From: Ephydatia muelleri
Taxonomy: Eukaryota; Porifera; Demospongiae; Spongillida; Spongillidae
Assembly (NCBI GenBank): GCA_013339895.1
Contig: JABACO010000013.1
Location: 1,428,660 to 1,492,659 of the forward strand
DNA length: 64,000 bases
Reading direction: 5' to 3'
Shown here: positions 47,333 through 57,390 of the stretch, piece after piece
How the letters are laid out: each line of letters opens with the position of its first letter
Numbering within the stretch: the stretch's first letter is position 1
The notes under the pieces: generated by a model
Seen by the model: only the letters and a program-made list of their open reading frames with translations
Databases searched by the model: none
Told to the model about the DNA's origin: nothing
Translations under genes and position numbers: made by a program

Positions 47333-47412
47333 ATTATTTCTTTAAAAAAATTGTAAAGATCTGATTTACTATTTGTGATTTAGTATGCTGCAAATAGAAA
47401 CACCAACCATGA

Positions 47413-47691
47413 TCAAAGGGTATACTCACCTGTCAGTATATTGGCACAGTCAGCTTGACACTGGAGATCATTGAGAACTCTCCATTTATCATAACCAATT
47501 TTGAGTCTAACTTCTTGATGAGAAACAGTTTCAGCTACTTTTATGGACTGATTAAAATTGAAAACATCTTGTGTTGTAACAAGGTGTACAGCCTGGTACC
47601 CAAGAGGAAATGTATATGAGATTGAGGAAGATGCTCTGAGGGGTCTTGTGGTTCCCTGGCAACAAAAATAAAGACACAATCTCTCTCTCAC
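47413..47691 (-). pseudogene. Detached fragment of a Roc-type ROCO gene
   Basis: The minus-strand frame contains KVAETVSHQEVRLKIGYDKW, RVLNDLQCQADC and ANILTG, directly comparable to the segment before the 52-base intron of the gene at 32353-35200, including the donor GTGAGTATA. The following CCCTTTGATCA is shared as well, but no P-loop, switch II or COR sequence is seen nearby. This looks like a partial duplicate, possibly an exon of an otherwise lost paralog. Confidence 0.6.
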
Positions 47692-47879
47692 AAGTGCAAG
47701 GCTGGAGCTTCCTTTGCCAAATATACCAATACAATCTTTATCTACAATATGTGATATGTATTATAATTAATGCACCATGCACCACACCAACGTGTTCTGC
47801 TGGAATAGTTTTATCAACTGGAAGACAACTACAGATATACACACGCACACAGAGGGTTAATCCCCACCTAGTGCGTGGG

Positions 47880-50800
47880 AAATGTGTCTGAAGGGAGCGC
47901 TGCTCCTTTGGAAGCTTCTGCCTTTCGTTGATTCTTGTTGAACTCTGCTATGATGCGAGTTCTGATTGGGCAATGAGTTCAATGTAAACAGAAAGCATGA
48001 AAATGCAGGTGACAGCCTCCTCCCCAGACAACCTGACATACCTGGTGGGCGTGTCTATCTCAGAATTCCAGCAGATATCCCTTACAAAGGTGGTTGGCAG
48101 CATCATGCCTTGCTCAATCATCATGTCAAAGGTTTTCTTAACAGGGAGGGATGCATGTGACCAAGAGGCATCCAAATTTAGTGCAGAGGGACACTTACCA
48201 CGATCATTTCTTTGTTCTTCAGGGCACTGTACACTTTGAGGAGCTGAGACAGTGCCATGAACCTGAAATAGAAGGGGAAAAAATCAACCACTTTTTCTTT
48301 TTTATATATATATATTTTTAGGACAAATTATTAATTATTATAAACAACAAAAAGATACAAAACGTCATTCAAAGGAGAGGGGGTTGGAGGCAAAGTTCCC
48401 AAAATAGATGCGGCATTGCCCCTCAGAATGCCAACAGAATACTTTTGCATGAAGTATGCCAGAGAGCTTTTGTCATTTGCAATGCGGCGGCGACCCAAGT
48501 CTGACAAGACAGACATGGAGCGAGGGCCGCAGACTCCACTTTGCATACACCTTTTAAACCAGCAGAGAAATGCAACACAGAAACCACACAACTACTAAAA
48601 TTCTCTCTCACACACACCCACACACATAATTACGTTGGAGGTATTCCTTGTCTGTCAAATTGAGCAAACACTTCACTACAAGGATGAAAGGGAAAAGAAA
48701 CATTTATCACTGTCTCCTCCCACCTGCACACACCCCTACCCACACCCCTGTCTCCTCCCACCTGCACACACCCCTACCCACACCCCTGTCTCCTCCCACC
48801 TGCACACACCCCTACCCACACCCCTGTCTCCTCCCACCTGCACACACCCCTACCCACACCCCTGTCTCCTCCCACCTGCACACACCCCTACCCACACCCC
48901 TGCACACAAAACAAAAAAAAAGATGGATTGCAAAGTGACAAGGCCCAAATGCCTCACTTTGCCTTTTCAATGTTGCTCGTCAAGCAGTGAAGTCGTATTA
49001 GCTGTGACAGCAGCAATCCTGGTGGCCTGGAGAAACAGGGGCAATAAAATTGGTTGGCGAGAATACTACATTAAACAAACGTACTTCTGTTTGAGATAGT
49101 CAACCTTTCTCCAAGCTTGTTCCAGAGCTTCTATGTATGGTTGTGTTTCCTACAAAAGGTTGAAGTGCAGGTGGAGGGGAGACGAATGGCAGGAAAGATG
49201 AAGTAGAACCTAGGGACCCAACTTACTGAGGGATCGATTCTCTTCGACAGAGCACCACAGAACTTGCCAATGGTAACCGGCTGTGTGATGGACACTCTCA
49301 GCTTCATGCAGTCTGCCTCACGTGCACACACACAACGGAGACACGGCTTACAACAGGGTACAACCCCAACGCCAGGCCTCACCTGCCCATAAGTGCAGGG
49401 CCAGAGCTGGAGAGTCCATCCTCTCACATGCCTTGAAGAGAAGAGCGTACACCCACTCCATGGGGAGGAACACCTGAGGGTCAGGTGAGGCAACAAGAGA
49501 CCTCAGGTAACGTGCCAATGTGCGTTTATTAGCATGTGTGCGTGTGTGTGTGTGCGTGTGTAATGTGTATCAGTGTCAGTTTATGTGTGTGTGTGTGTAT
49601 GTGTGTGTGTATGTGTCAGTGTTAGTTTATGTGTGTATGTATGTATGAAAATGTGTGCGTGTAGGTGTGTACAGGTGTCATGGTAATGTGTGCATGTAGG
49701 TGTGTACAGGTGTCATGGTAATGTGTGCGTGTAGGTGTGTACAGGTGTCATGGTAATGTGTGCATGTAGGTGTGTACAGGTGTCATGGTAATGTGTGCGT
49801 GTAGGTGTGTACAGGTGTCATGGTAATGTGTGCATGTAGGTGTGTACAGGTGTCATGGTAATGTGTGCATGTAGGTGTGTACAGGTGTCATGGTAATGTG
49901 TGCGTGTAGGTGTGTACAGGTGTCATGGTAATGTGTGCATGTAGGTGTGTACAGGTGTCATGGTAATGTGTGCGTGTAGGTGTGTACAGGTGTCATGGTA
50001 ATGTGTGCATGTAGGTGTGTACAGGTGTCATGGTAATGTGTGCATGTAGGTGTGTACAGGTGTCATGGTAATGTGTGCGTGTAGGTGTGTACAGGTGTCA
50101 TGGTAATGTGTGCATGTAGGTGTGTACAGGTGTCATGGTAATGTGTGCATGTAGGTGTGTACAGGTGTCATGGTAATGTGTGCATGTAGGTGTGTACAGG
50201 TGTCATGGTAATGTGTGCATGTAGGTGTGTACAGGTGTCATGGTAATGTGTGCATGTAGGTGTGTACAGGTGTCATGGTAATGTGTGCATGTAGGTGTGC
50301 ACAGGTGTCATGCAGGTATCCCTCACTCTGGGCACGAGAGATGTGTACTCCTCCTTCAGTTTCTCCGCGTCCCCTGAAGTGGCCACAGTGGCGAGATAAT
50401 GGCTCCTGTGTGGGGAGGAGGTGTGCATGTGTGTATGTGTGTGTATATGTATGCATGTGTGTGTGTGTATGTGTGGAAGAGGAAAATGAGGCAGGGATGG
50501 GGAGGAGGAACACAATGCAGCCTCACAGGAAGAAGTTTGTGTTTTGTACCAAAAGGTAGTTGTCTTTCATTGCCAGCTTCTTCAGCCTCATGGCTAGGTC
50601 GGCATCAGTTAGGAAATGTGCCTGGACACAAAAAACAAAGTAAACATCTGCAGTGTGATGTTTGCATCAGTGCATGTGTGTGTGTGTGTGCATGTATGTG
50701 TGTACACATGTGTGCATGTGCATATGTGTGTACAGGGATTAGGGCACACATTTGTGTACAGCGCCAGTGCTCACATGAGCCACGGCAAAATGCACACGTG

Positions 50801-53191
50801 TTGCATGCGCACAGTGGGATATGGTTGCATACAGACATGACCAGAGAAATGGCAGGAAAGCAGCGGGAACAGCCATTAACTTACTGCACTCATGGCGCTT
50901 GGAAAGAAGTAGACTGGGTGTGGGACGAATTGGTGTTCATGCAATCACATTCACGGTATGACAGAGCTGACAACTCACTGTCTTGGGGGTCTTTAGGAGT
51001 GAGACACTCCGGATGCTGCTCAAGGTAACTGACGATGTCATACAGAATGGAACCGTCAGCTAACCAGTGGCATGCCATGTGGTGTGGAGTGATGAGAGAG
51101 GGGGAAGAGAGGAAAGGGTGGGAGGAAGAGGGAGTGTCATTTACTTCTCCCCCTTGGTATTTTGCTCTTACTTTGTGTTAGGTAAGCTCTCAACAGCCTC
51201 ACAAAGGTTGTCAAATGCGGCTCTATTGAAGCGGGGGGGGGGGGGGGGGGGTGGGTAACAAAATAAAGAAGGAAGGAAATGACAAAGAACTCCATCACAG
51301 GCACCACATGTGACCATCCACAGGTGCCCATCACAGGCACCACATGTGACCATCCACAGGTGCCCATCACATGCACCACATGTGACCATCCACAGGTGCC
51401 CATCACATGCACCACATGTGACCATCCACAGGTGCCCATCACATGCACCACATGTGACCATCCACAGGTGCCCATCACATGCACCACATGTGACCATCCA
51501 CAGGTGCCCATCACATGCACCACATGTGACCATCCACAGGTGCCCATCACATGCGGCCATCCACAAATGCCCATCACATGTGGCCATCCACAGGTGCCCA
51601 TCCACAGGGACCCAACACAGCATTCACTCTTACCAACTTTCAAATGCGCCATCTCAAACATGATCTTCTTGGCTCGCTCTATGGCATTCGTTGACCGTGC
51701 TCCAATTGCAAGAAGCGAATTGAAGATTGCTACAAAGAGCAAAACACATCATCTTTCCTTGTCCATGTGCTTCCTTCTCCCCCCTCCCTCCTTTTCATCT
51801 GCACTAAAGGCCACTCACATGCATTTGGCAGCACAACTGGTTCTTTGGCCATTTGGGACAGCAGGGTCTGGGGATGAGGAGAGGGAGGGGTAAGAGGAGG
51901 ACTCAAAGAGAGTTAAACAGGCACGCACCTTGGCCTTGGCCCAATGGGACATGGAATTTATGCTCTCGGCTAAGCCCATCATCATGCCACAATACACTGG
52001 CAAGCTAGCTGTGTCGTGTGGGAGTGGCAGCACTACATTGAGAGACACACACAAAAGTCATTCTACCTTGAAAACCTGCTGCCTGCATCGCTTGAAAAAC
52101 CTCTTCAGCTCTCTCATGCTCCTTGAACTACAAGAAGAATGCTTACTACATATCGCCATAGCAACAACTCTTATGCATTGCCATGGTAACCACCTTGATT
52201 AATCCAAGGAGAAGCGCGTTATACGACTCAGCGTCCTTCTCAGGCATGGCAGCGAAGAACTTCTCCGCATGATTTTCAAGACTAGGGACACACACACAGG
52301 CCGACAACAGAGCAAGTTGAGAAACTTGCTTCAAGGCAATGCACTCGAGCCTTTACCAACCTCCACACCACCTTTGAAGCTTGCTAGAGGCAAAGGAACA
52401 GCAGAACACAACTTATGAGATGCGAAGTGACATTAAAAAAGCTATTTTCCCGAACCTTTTCCTTAACAGCTGCTGCATGCTCCGCCCCCTCCCCCGCTTC
52501 ATTGCCCCCCTCTAGGGGACCTTCAGCGTTCACTTCTGCTGAGGCCTCAGGAGGAGGAGATTCTTGGGTCTGCGGAGGAGGCTCCTCTGTTAGTGGAGTT
52601 TGCTGGTCCAGTGCTACAAATATTTACAAGTCTTAGTTAGAAATAGTCTATACGATTTATGACATAATTGGCATCATGATGTTACAGGATTAGTGTCAAG
52701 ACACTTTAGGTCTCCTCCATTCTCACCACTCCCTTCCTCACCACCACTCCTCCATCCTCACCACTTCTCCTTCACCATCCCTCCTCTTCCCCATCACATA
52801 CCCTCCACTGTAGCTTTCTCCGAATCACCCTCCTCCCCATCCAGCCTGTCTCCAGGAGGGACTGAAATTGGAACCACCTTATTGCCTGGTCCGTAGTAAG
52901 CCAGAAGGCCAAGGAGGCCATTCTGAGCCTCCAGAGAAACTGCAACACCTGTCCAGGGAACAAAAGGATGCATTAGCTTTTGTTGCCATGGTAACCACCA
53001 TACCTTCCTCTTTTAGTTTACGATACAGTTTGTATGCCTTTGTCGTTTTCTTCTGCTCAATGAGGTCTGAATACCAAGAGGTGGGTGAGGGGCACTATTT
53101 AGGGGCAGAATGGCAATAACATACATTTTAATCCAGCCTCATCATTATTCCAGTGGACTCGTTCAGCTTCCTAACGTGGAATGCATTGTGT

Positions 53192-53235
<44 letters not shown>

Positions 53236-53252
53236 GCGCACGCACGCACACA

Positions 53253-53319
<67 letters not shown>

Positions 53320-53735
53320 CAAAACAAATAAGCGGTGTTCTGGCGCAACCTTTCACAATATACCATAACTGAATCCATTTTTGGAAACATTTTGGGCCAC
53401 CTGTGGATGGTGAATTTGGCAGCGTTCTTTCCCGCCTCTCTGGCGCGCACGTATTCCATCTAAGGCGCGATGAAGCCACCGATAAAACATCACAACGCTG
53501 GTGGAAAGGGAGGAGGGAGGTGTGCTTTTTCATTGCACACATACGTGTTCGAATCGGTTGTGCGGAGCCAAGGGATCGGCTATGCTTCTCCCGCCAAAAC
53601 TGAGGGGGTCGTTCAGCTGGTGTGAGGGAGGCACTCGACCTGAATCCACATCACGTGCGCATGCAGCGACGGCGGCTTACTGGTGTGACGGTGTAGGCTA
53701 GGGCCTTCAGCACCGCGTGTGGGTCTCGTCTGCAT
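47880..53735 (-). CDS. PTCD3: Pentatricopeptide repeat protein 3, small mitoribosomal subunit mS39
   Basis: PTCD3 is an RNA-binding mitoribosome protein near the mRNA channel. About 20 short exons on the minus strand follow the vertebrate protein in order: 53733-53681 ([13 protein letters not shown]), 53599-53545 ([12 protein letters not shown]), 53459-53364 ([20 protein letters not shown]), 53066-53004 ([20 protein letters not shown]), 52948-52802 ([20 protein letters not shown]), 52613-about 52456 (acidic Pro/Glu linker), about 52390 (SSKVVW), 52281-52194 ([20 protein letters not shown]), about 52132-52065 ([17 protein letters not shown]), 52025-51928, 51868-51818, 51730-51640, about 51222-51186, 51078-50985 ([18 protein letters not shown]), 50626-50525, 50393-50330 ([20 protein letters not shown]), 49475-49387 ([20 protein letters not shown]), 49330-49220, 49150-49105, 49028-48955, and C-terminal pieces near 48270-48045. 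The initiating exon with the targeting peptide and the exact 3' end are not settled. Confidence 0.85.
48331..48591 (-). other. Frame with [10 protein letters not shown] motif inside the PTCD3 3' region
   Basis: Minus-strand 86-codon frame ending in AT-rich DNA. It contains [20 protein letters not shown] and [17 protein letters not shown]. It is related to the frame at 12424-12645. Its position between PTCD3 exons suggests an inserted element tail or an alternative 3' exon. Confidence 0.3.
48712..48905. repeat. 38-bp minisatellite in PTCD3 intron
   Basis: Five nearly perfect copies of CCTGTCTCCTCCCACCTGCA plus CACACCCCTACCCACACC. Confidence 0.9.
49650..50312. repeat. 35-bp minisatellite (about 18 copies) in PTCD3 intron
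   Basis: Unit ATGTGTGCATGTAGGTGTGT plus ACAGGTGTCATGGTA. Copies differ almost only at one position (GCATG or GCGTG), which marks recent array growth. Preceded by degenerate GT repeats at 49530-49650. Confidence 0.95.
51290..51612. repeat. 36-bp minisatellite in PTCD3 intron
   Basis: About nine copies of CACATGTGACCATCCACAGG plus TGCCCATCACATGCAC. Both strands stay open because 36 is a multiple of three. A G-run of about 17 lies nearby at 51234-51251. Confidence 0.95.
53191..53320. repeat. CA/CGCA microsatellite in PTCD3 intron
   Basis: (CA)n flanking (GCAC)n tracts between exons 53364 and 53066. Confidence 0.95.
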
Positions 53736-54331
53736 GGTTAGCGAGAGTGGCACACATTAAATGGCTGAAGACACATGCTTCTACAGCTTTTTAGTAACCT
53801 TTTTGGGACTAGCGGTATGGTTGGTTCCTTCTCATCTGCTTCGGGTAACGGTTGTGATGTCACTGCATGCAATTTCCCTGCTCATGCACCACGATGGTAC
53901 CTTCTTTCCCCGGGTGGTCAGAAGCTGGGTGCTCTAATTTGCCGAGAGTCGTAGCTTGCCTTCCGATTATAGACCAACGCCGGAGAAACAGAGGCTTCTT
54001 CAGAGCCCCTGTCGCGCAAAGCAGGGTAGTACAAGCCATTTACTAGTTACCAATCACCACATGGCTTATTTTAGTTAACTAAACAGTTATAAAGATTACG
54101 TAATCAGTACGTACATGACGTAATAAATAAGTTATTGCGTCATGGCCCGCTGCATGTACTGACCGATAGTTGATATGACTGCGATTATGCATTAATATGC
54201 ACCACAATCACTGGCATAAATACATTGTCCATAATAGTAAGTGATATCGGCCGATGATGGGATGTGTAATGCCCGTGCTAACGAAATTGATGGAGAAACA
54301 ACAACAAAGTAAAACGAGCTAGAAAAACGCC
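53736..54331. other. Interval between PTCD3 and the forkhead gene
   Basis: Probably holds the PTCD3 first exon and promoter and the forkhead 3' UTR. No start codon with a convincing targeting peptide could be fixed. The related GTGCGCATGCA motif (53655-53665) lies inside the PTCD3 5' region. Confidence 0.35.
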
Positions 54332-55246
54332 TTACGAGAGGAGCTTGTGCACTCCAAAGCTAAGAACATCTTCATTGGTCTTTGGCTGTTTGCTAATGCA
54401 ACAACAGCACTCTGACTCCTTGCATGAAGTATTTGAGGTGCCTTGACTGTTGGAGTCCAGCGGGGTCGATCTGATGTCGATTTTCTGGGTATATAGCTTC
54501 CCTGGAGTACGAAAGCTGCCTCTGTCAAGGACCCTGTTGGAAGCAGGGTCAATCATCCAGTAGTTTCCTTTGCCGTGGAAACCCTCCTCCCTGGGAATTT
54601 TCTTGAAGCACTTGTTGAGAGACAGGTTGTGTCTGACAGAATTCTTCCATTTTTTGTCGTCTCTGCTGTAGTAAGGGAAGTGGGCTGATATGTGACTGTA
54701 TATCTCTGGCAATGACATCATCTTCTTAGGCGAGGAGGTGATGGCCATGGCTATGAGAGCGCTGTACGAAAATGGCGGCCTTCCTTCTCTCCCGGTAGGC
54801 GCCAAATGCAACTGCGGACCGAACGCGGGTATTTCTTGATACAAGTAAGGATGATGAAATATTGCGCTCCCCACGGGAGGTAGCCCTCCGCCAATTAAGT
54901 GAGGCCGCGGTGGTTGAAGGTACGAATAGGTAGCAGGCACTAGCGTCGAGGTAGCCCCGGAGAATAGAGGCACAGTAGTCAGCAGAGCCGAGGGGTAGGT
55001 GATGCAAGAAGGCACGCAAAAGCCCGCGCCCGCGGTGGCAGCATCTCGAGGAAGCAACCGCGATGGTGCCGGTGGGTTCAACGCCTCGGCGGTTCGCACC
55101 CGCGCCGCGGGGAGTACAGCTGCTTCGCGCGCAGCTGGACGTTCTGCGGCTGGCGGGAGGCACGTGCCTGTGTCATGATGCACCGCAGCTTGACCTTTGA
55201 AAGCAACAAGGCCGATACCCGATAGGTGTGGCTCGCTCGCTTCCAT
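54332..55246 (-). CDS. Forkhead-box transcription factor, single exon
   Basis: An intact 304-residue frame without introns. The forkhead DNA-binding domain spans residues 156 to about 247: RPPFSYSALIAMAI (helix 1), LPEIYSHISAHFPYY (helix 2), WKNSVRHNLSLNKCFKKIPR (recognition helix 3) and GKGNYWMIDP (wing). The N-terminal half is Ala/Pro rich with LHLAPTGREG before the domain; the C-terminus is short and contains a Cys run (ESECCCCISK). The domain opening is closest in wording to FoxI/FoxL/FoxQ types, but PKKMMSLPEIYSHISAHF and DPASNRVLDRGSF do not match any one subfamily I know, so no symbol is given. Forkhead factors bind RYMAAYA-type DNA sites in the nucleus. The start is the first ATG after a poly-C/G tract at 55269-55302. 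Confidence 0.85.
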   Translation of the reverse strand: MEASEPHLSGIGLVAFKGQAAVHHDTGTCLPPAAERPAAREAAVLPAARVRTAEALNPPAPSRLLPRDAATAGAGFCVPSCITYPSALLTTVPLFSGATSTLVPATYSYLQPPRPHLIGGGLPPVGSAIFHHPYLYQEIPAFGPQLHLAPTGREGRPPFSYSALIAMAITSSPKKMMSLPEIYSHISAHFPYYSRDDKKWKNSVRHNLSLNKCFKKIPREEGFHGKGNYWMIDPASNRVLDRGSFRTPGKLYTQKIDIRSTPLDSNSQGTSNTSCKESECCCCISKQPKTNEDVLSFGVHKLLS

Positions 55247-55268
55247 CCTGCAGATTACAAAAACAAGG

Positions 55269-55302
55269 GGGGGGGGGGGGGGGTGGGGGGGGGGGGGGGG
55301 GG
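55269..55302. repeat. Poly-G tract just upstream of forkhead ATG
   Basis: Two long G runs separated by a single T, 23 bases before the ATG on the opposite strand. As RNA this would be a C-run in the 5' UTR. Confidence 0.9.
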
Positions 55303-55967
55303 AAGTAAAATGAGTAATGAATCAAGGTTTTATCATCAGGTGGAGCAGCTGCTACATGGATAGATATCGAGCAATCGCTTTTATCACAATCAAAACTTAG
55401 CCTTTTATTACCGAAGTGGTCCTCCGATGTACAGCACGAGCCGCAGAAATGCCAATTTTCTAACTTTATACACTGGCTGTGTACAGACAACTAACGCATG
55501 TATCACAACACTAAGCTACACAGCTCCAGCTGTTTTTAATTTTTATTTACCACGGTGACGTAATTCTGCGACGCTTCAAGCTTCCAACGCATGATTTGGG
55601 TTCCCTTTAGGCGCTTCGGAGGCACACGTGTTTCTCCTGGGACATTCCTTGATATTTGATGATCGTCACGGCTTGGCACATGAGATATGTCACGTGTTAC
55701 TGTAAACAAACGTCCTCTGTGGACTCGGCATACATGTAAACTATAGTTTTCGCTTGGTGGTGTTATGACATGCAGTACACTGACATACTATAGTAAAAAT
55801 CTTTCCGTCTAGAACCATATGAATTCTTTTAAAGAAGGCAAGACCACAAGGAAGGGCGTACATGCATGGGTGGTAATGCTGCAGTCCATCTCATGCAGCT
55901 TTATATAACACCTGTAGATGGGGCTGCGTCTATCTATAGCTCCACACTATTTAATACTATATAAGTC
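55303..55967. other. Upstream region of the forkhead gene
   Basis: No second gene seen. Probably promoter and 5' UTR on the minus strand. Confidence 0.35.
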
Positions 55968-56400
55968 CGAGGGGGGGGCAAGAAAAACTGTACGGACCCC
56001 ATCGTCCAATATTGTACAGTTTAAAGAGGGGAGTACGAATCTGCTTTCAAAATAAAAATCGGACTTCAAAGAAAAAAGATATAACGGTTTTTAAAAAGGG
56101 GCGTAGGGGGTGGTACCCCCTGCTAAAATTACATTTTAAGGAAAATTCTCGTGTTTTTTAATCTTTTTTCTTTCGCTTCGAATTTACATGGGAGTTGCAT
56201 GATTCTATTTCTCTCACCTAAAAGACTTCACTGAGATCCAATAAACAATCGCTAGACATTTGTGAACAGGCAGCGAACGATTTAACATTTAACCCTCTCG
56301 CGGTAGTTTACTAATTTGGTTTAACTATGGATTGTGATAGGTGTGGCAAGCGCTTAAAAAGCAACCATATTGTTAACGTACAACGGCATTATGAATCCGA
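55968..56400 (+). mobile_element. Second hAT-like element copy, cut by assembly gap
   Basis: Starts CGAGGGGGGGGCAAGAAAAA and follows 15009 onward closely (CTGTACGGACCCCAT, GGGGCGTAGGGGGTGGTACC, ATTGTGATAGGTGTGGCAAG). The finger-like frame (MDCDRCGKRLKSNHIVNVQR, then HYES) is better preserved here than in the first copy and runs into the N gap, so its right end and target duplication are not visible. Confidence 0.65.
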
Positions 56401-56500
56401 NNNNNNNNNNNNNNNNNNNNNNNNNNNNNNNNNNNNNNNNNNNNNNNNNNNNNNNNNNNNNNNNNNNNNNNNNNNNNNNNNNNNNNNNNNNNNNNNNNNN
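56401..56500. other. Assembly gap (100 N)
   Basis: Exactly 100 N, probably a scaffold gap of nominal length inside the hAT-like element. Confidence 0.99.
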
Positions 56501-57385
56501 GTTTTGTACTTTAAAAAAAAATTTATTCAATGCTAGCGCCTTTTAAAATCACCTCACATCTTGAAACACGTTGATCGGCATTTCTTGTTGCTACCATTGA
56601 GAAACAGATGATATAGCTCAACCACTATTGAACTTTTCTACTGTTCAGACAATAGCATTGTTGCAAGGGTTATTGTAGCACACGGGGCTGGAGACTTTAT
56701 TGAACTTCTATATTCACAGGTACACAGTATGTTTTGTTACCATAATAATTTATTTATCGTTCATAGACAAGTTTCTGACTGCCTGTCAGTTTGGAAACAG
56801 ACAAATCATTCTGCTTACTTCAGGGATGTGACTAATTTGTCTTAAATGATGAACCAGTGCTGAATGAATACGAGTGCTCACTGCTTGCCATTACAAAAAG
56901 AATATTTTCAGCAGACTGCGGCCAGATCAAGCAAGCAGTTTCTATTCTTCATGAATGCACTGACAGTTGTACTTTGGATTGGGGGGTGCGGGGTACTTTA
57001 GTGTATACACATGACTGGACGAATATGCTTTGTTGTGTAAATGTGTATTGCTTGTGATTTGTATGCATGGATATGGAGATTTGATTTGATTATTACATGT
57101 AACCGATCACGAGACAAAACCACTGTATACACAGCATTCCGGATAGGACCGGACTCATGTTTGGATCGGCGCTGTTACCACCCACGATTCAGGCTGATAC
57201 CAGTTTTGGAATTTCCTGTCAGCACAGGTATGAATCGGAAGTTAGTCCACCAGATCAGAGACAGATGTTTTATACCAACTGCTTTTGCATGTGGTAACAG
57301 TCTGATTCAATTCTGGTAACAGGTTTGAAAAACGTTACATGGTTGTGTACCACAATTGCGGAAGTGTTAAATCACCGCTCCGTCG
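56501..57385. other. Stretch between gap and PYROXD2, no gene supported
   Basis: Only short frames. No left-over hAT terminus (GCCCCCCTCG) is seen right after the gap. Confidence 0.4.
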
Positions 57386-57390
57386 TAAGC

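Noticed and set aside
49650-50312. Regular 35-bp array resembling a CRISPR or centromeric satellite
   Set aside because: No spacers, only about 18 copies, located in a PTCD3 intron.
51137-51742. Minus-strand ORF of 201 codons with [12 protein letters not shown] repeats
   Set aside because: Mostly the 36-bp intronic minisatellite; only its first 30 or so residues ([20 protein letters not shown]) belong to a real PTCD3 exon.
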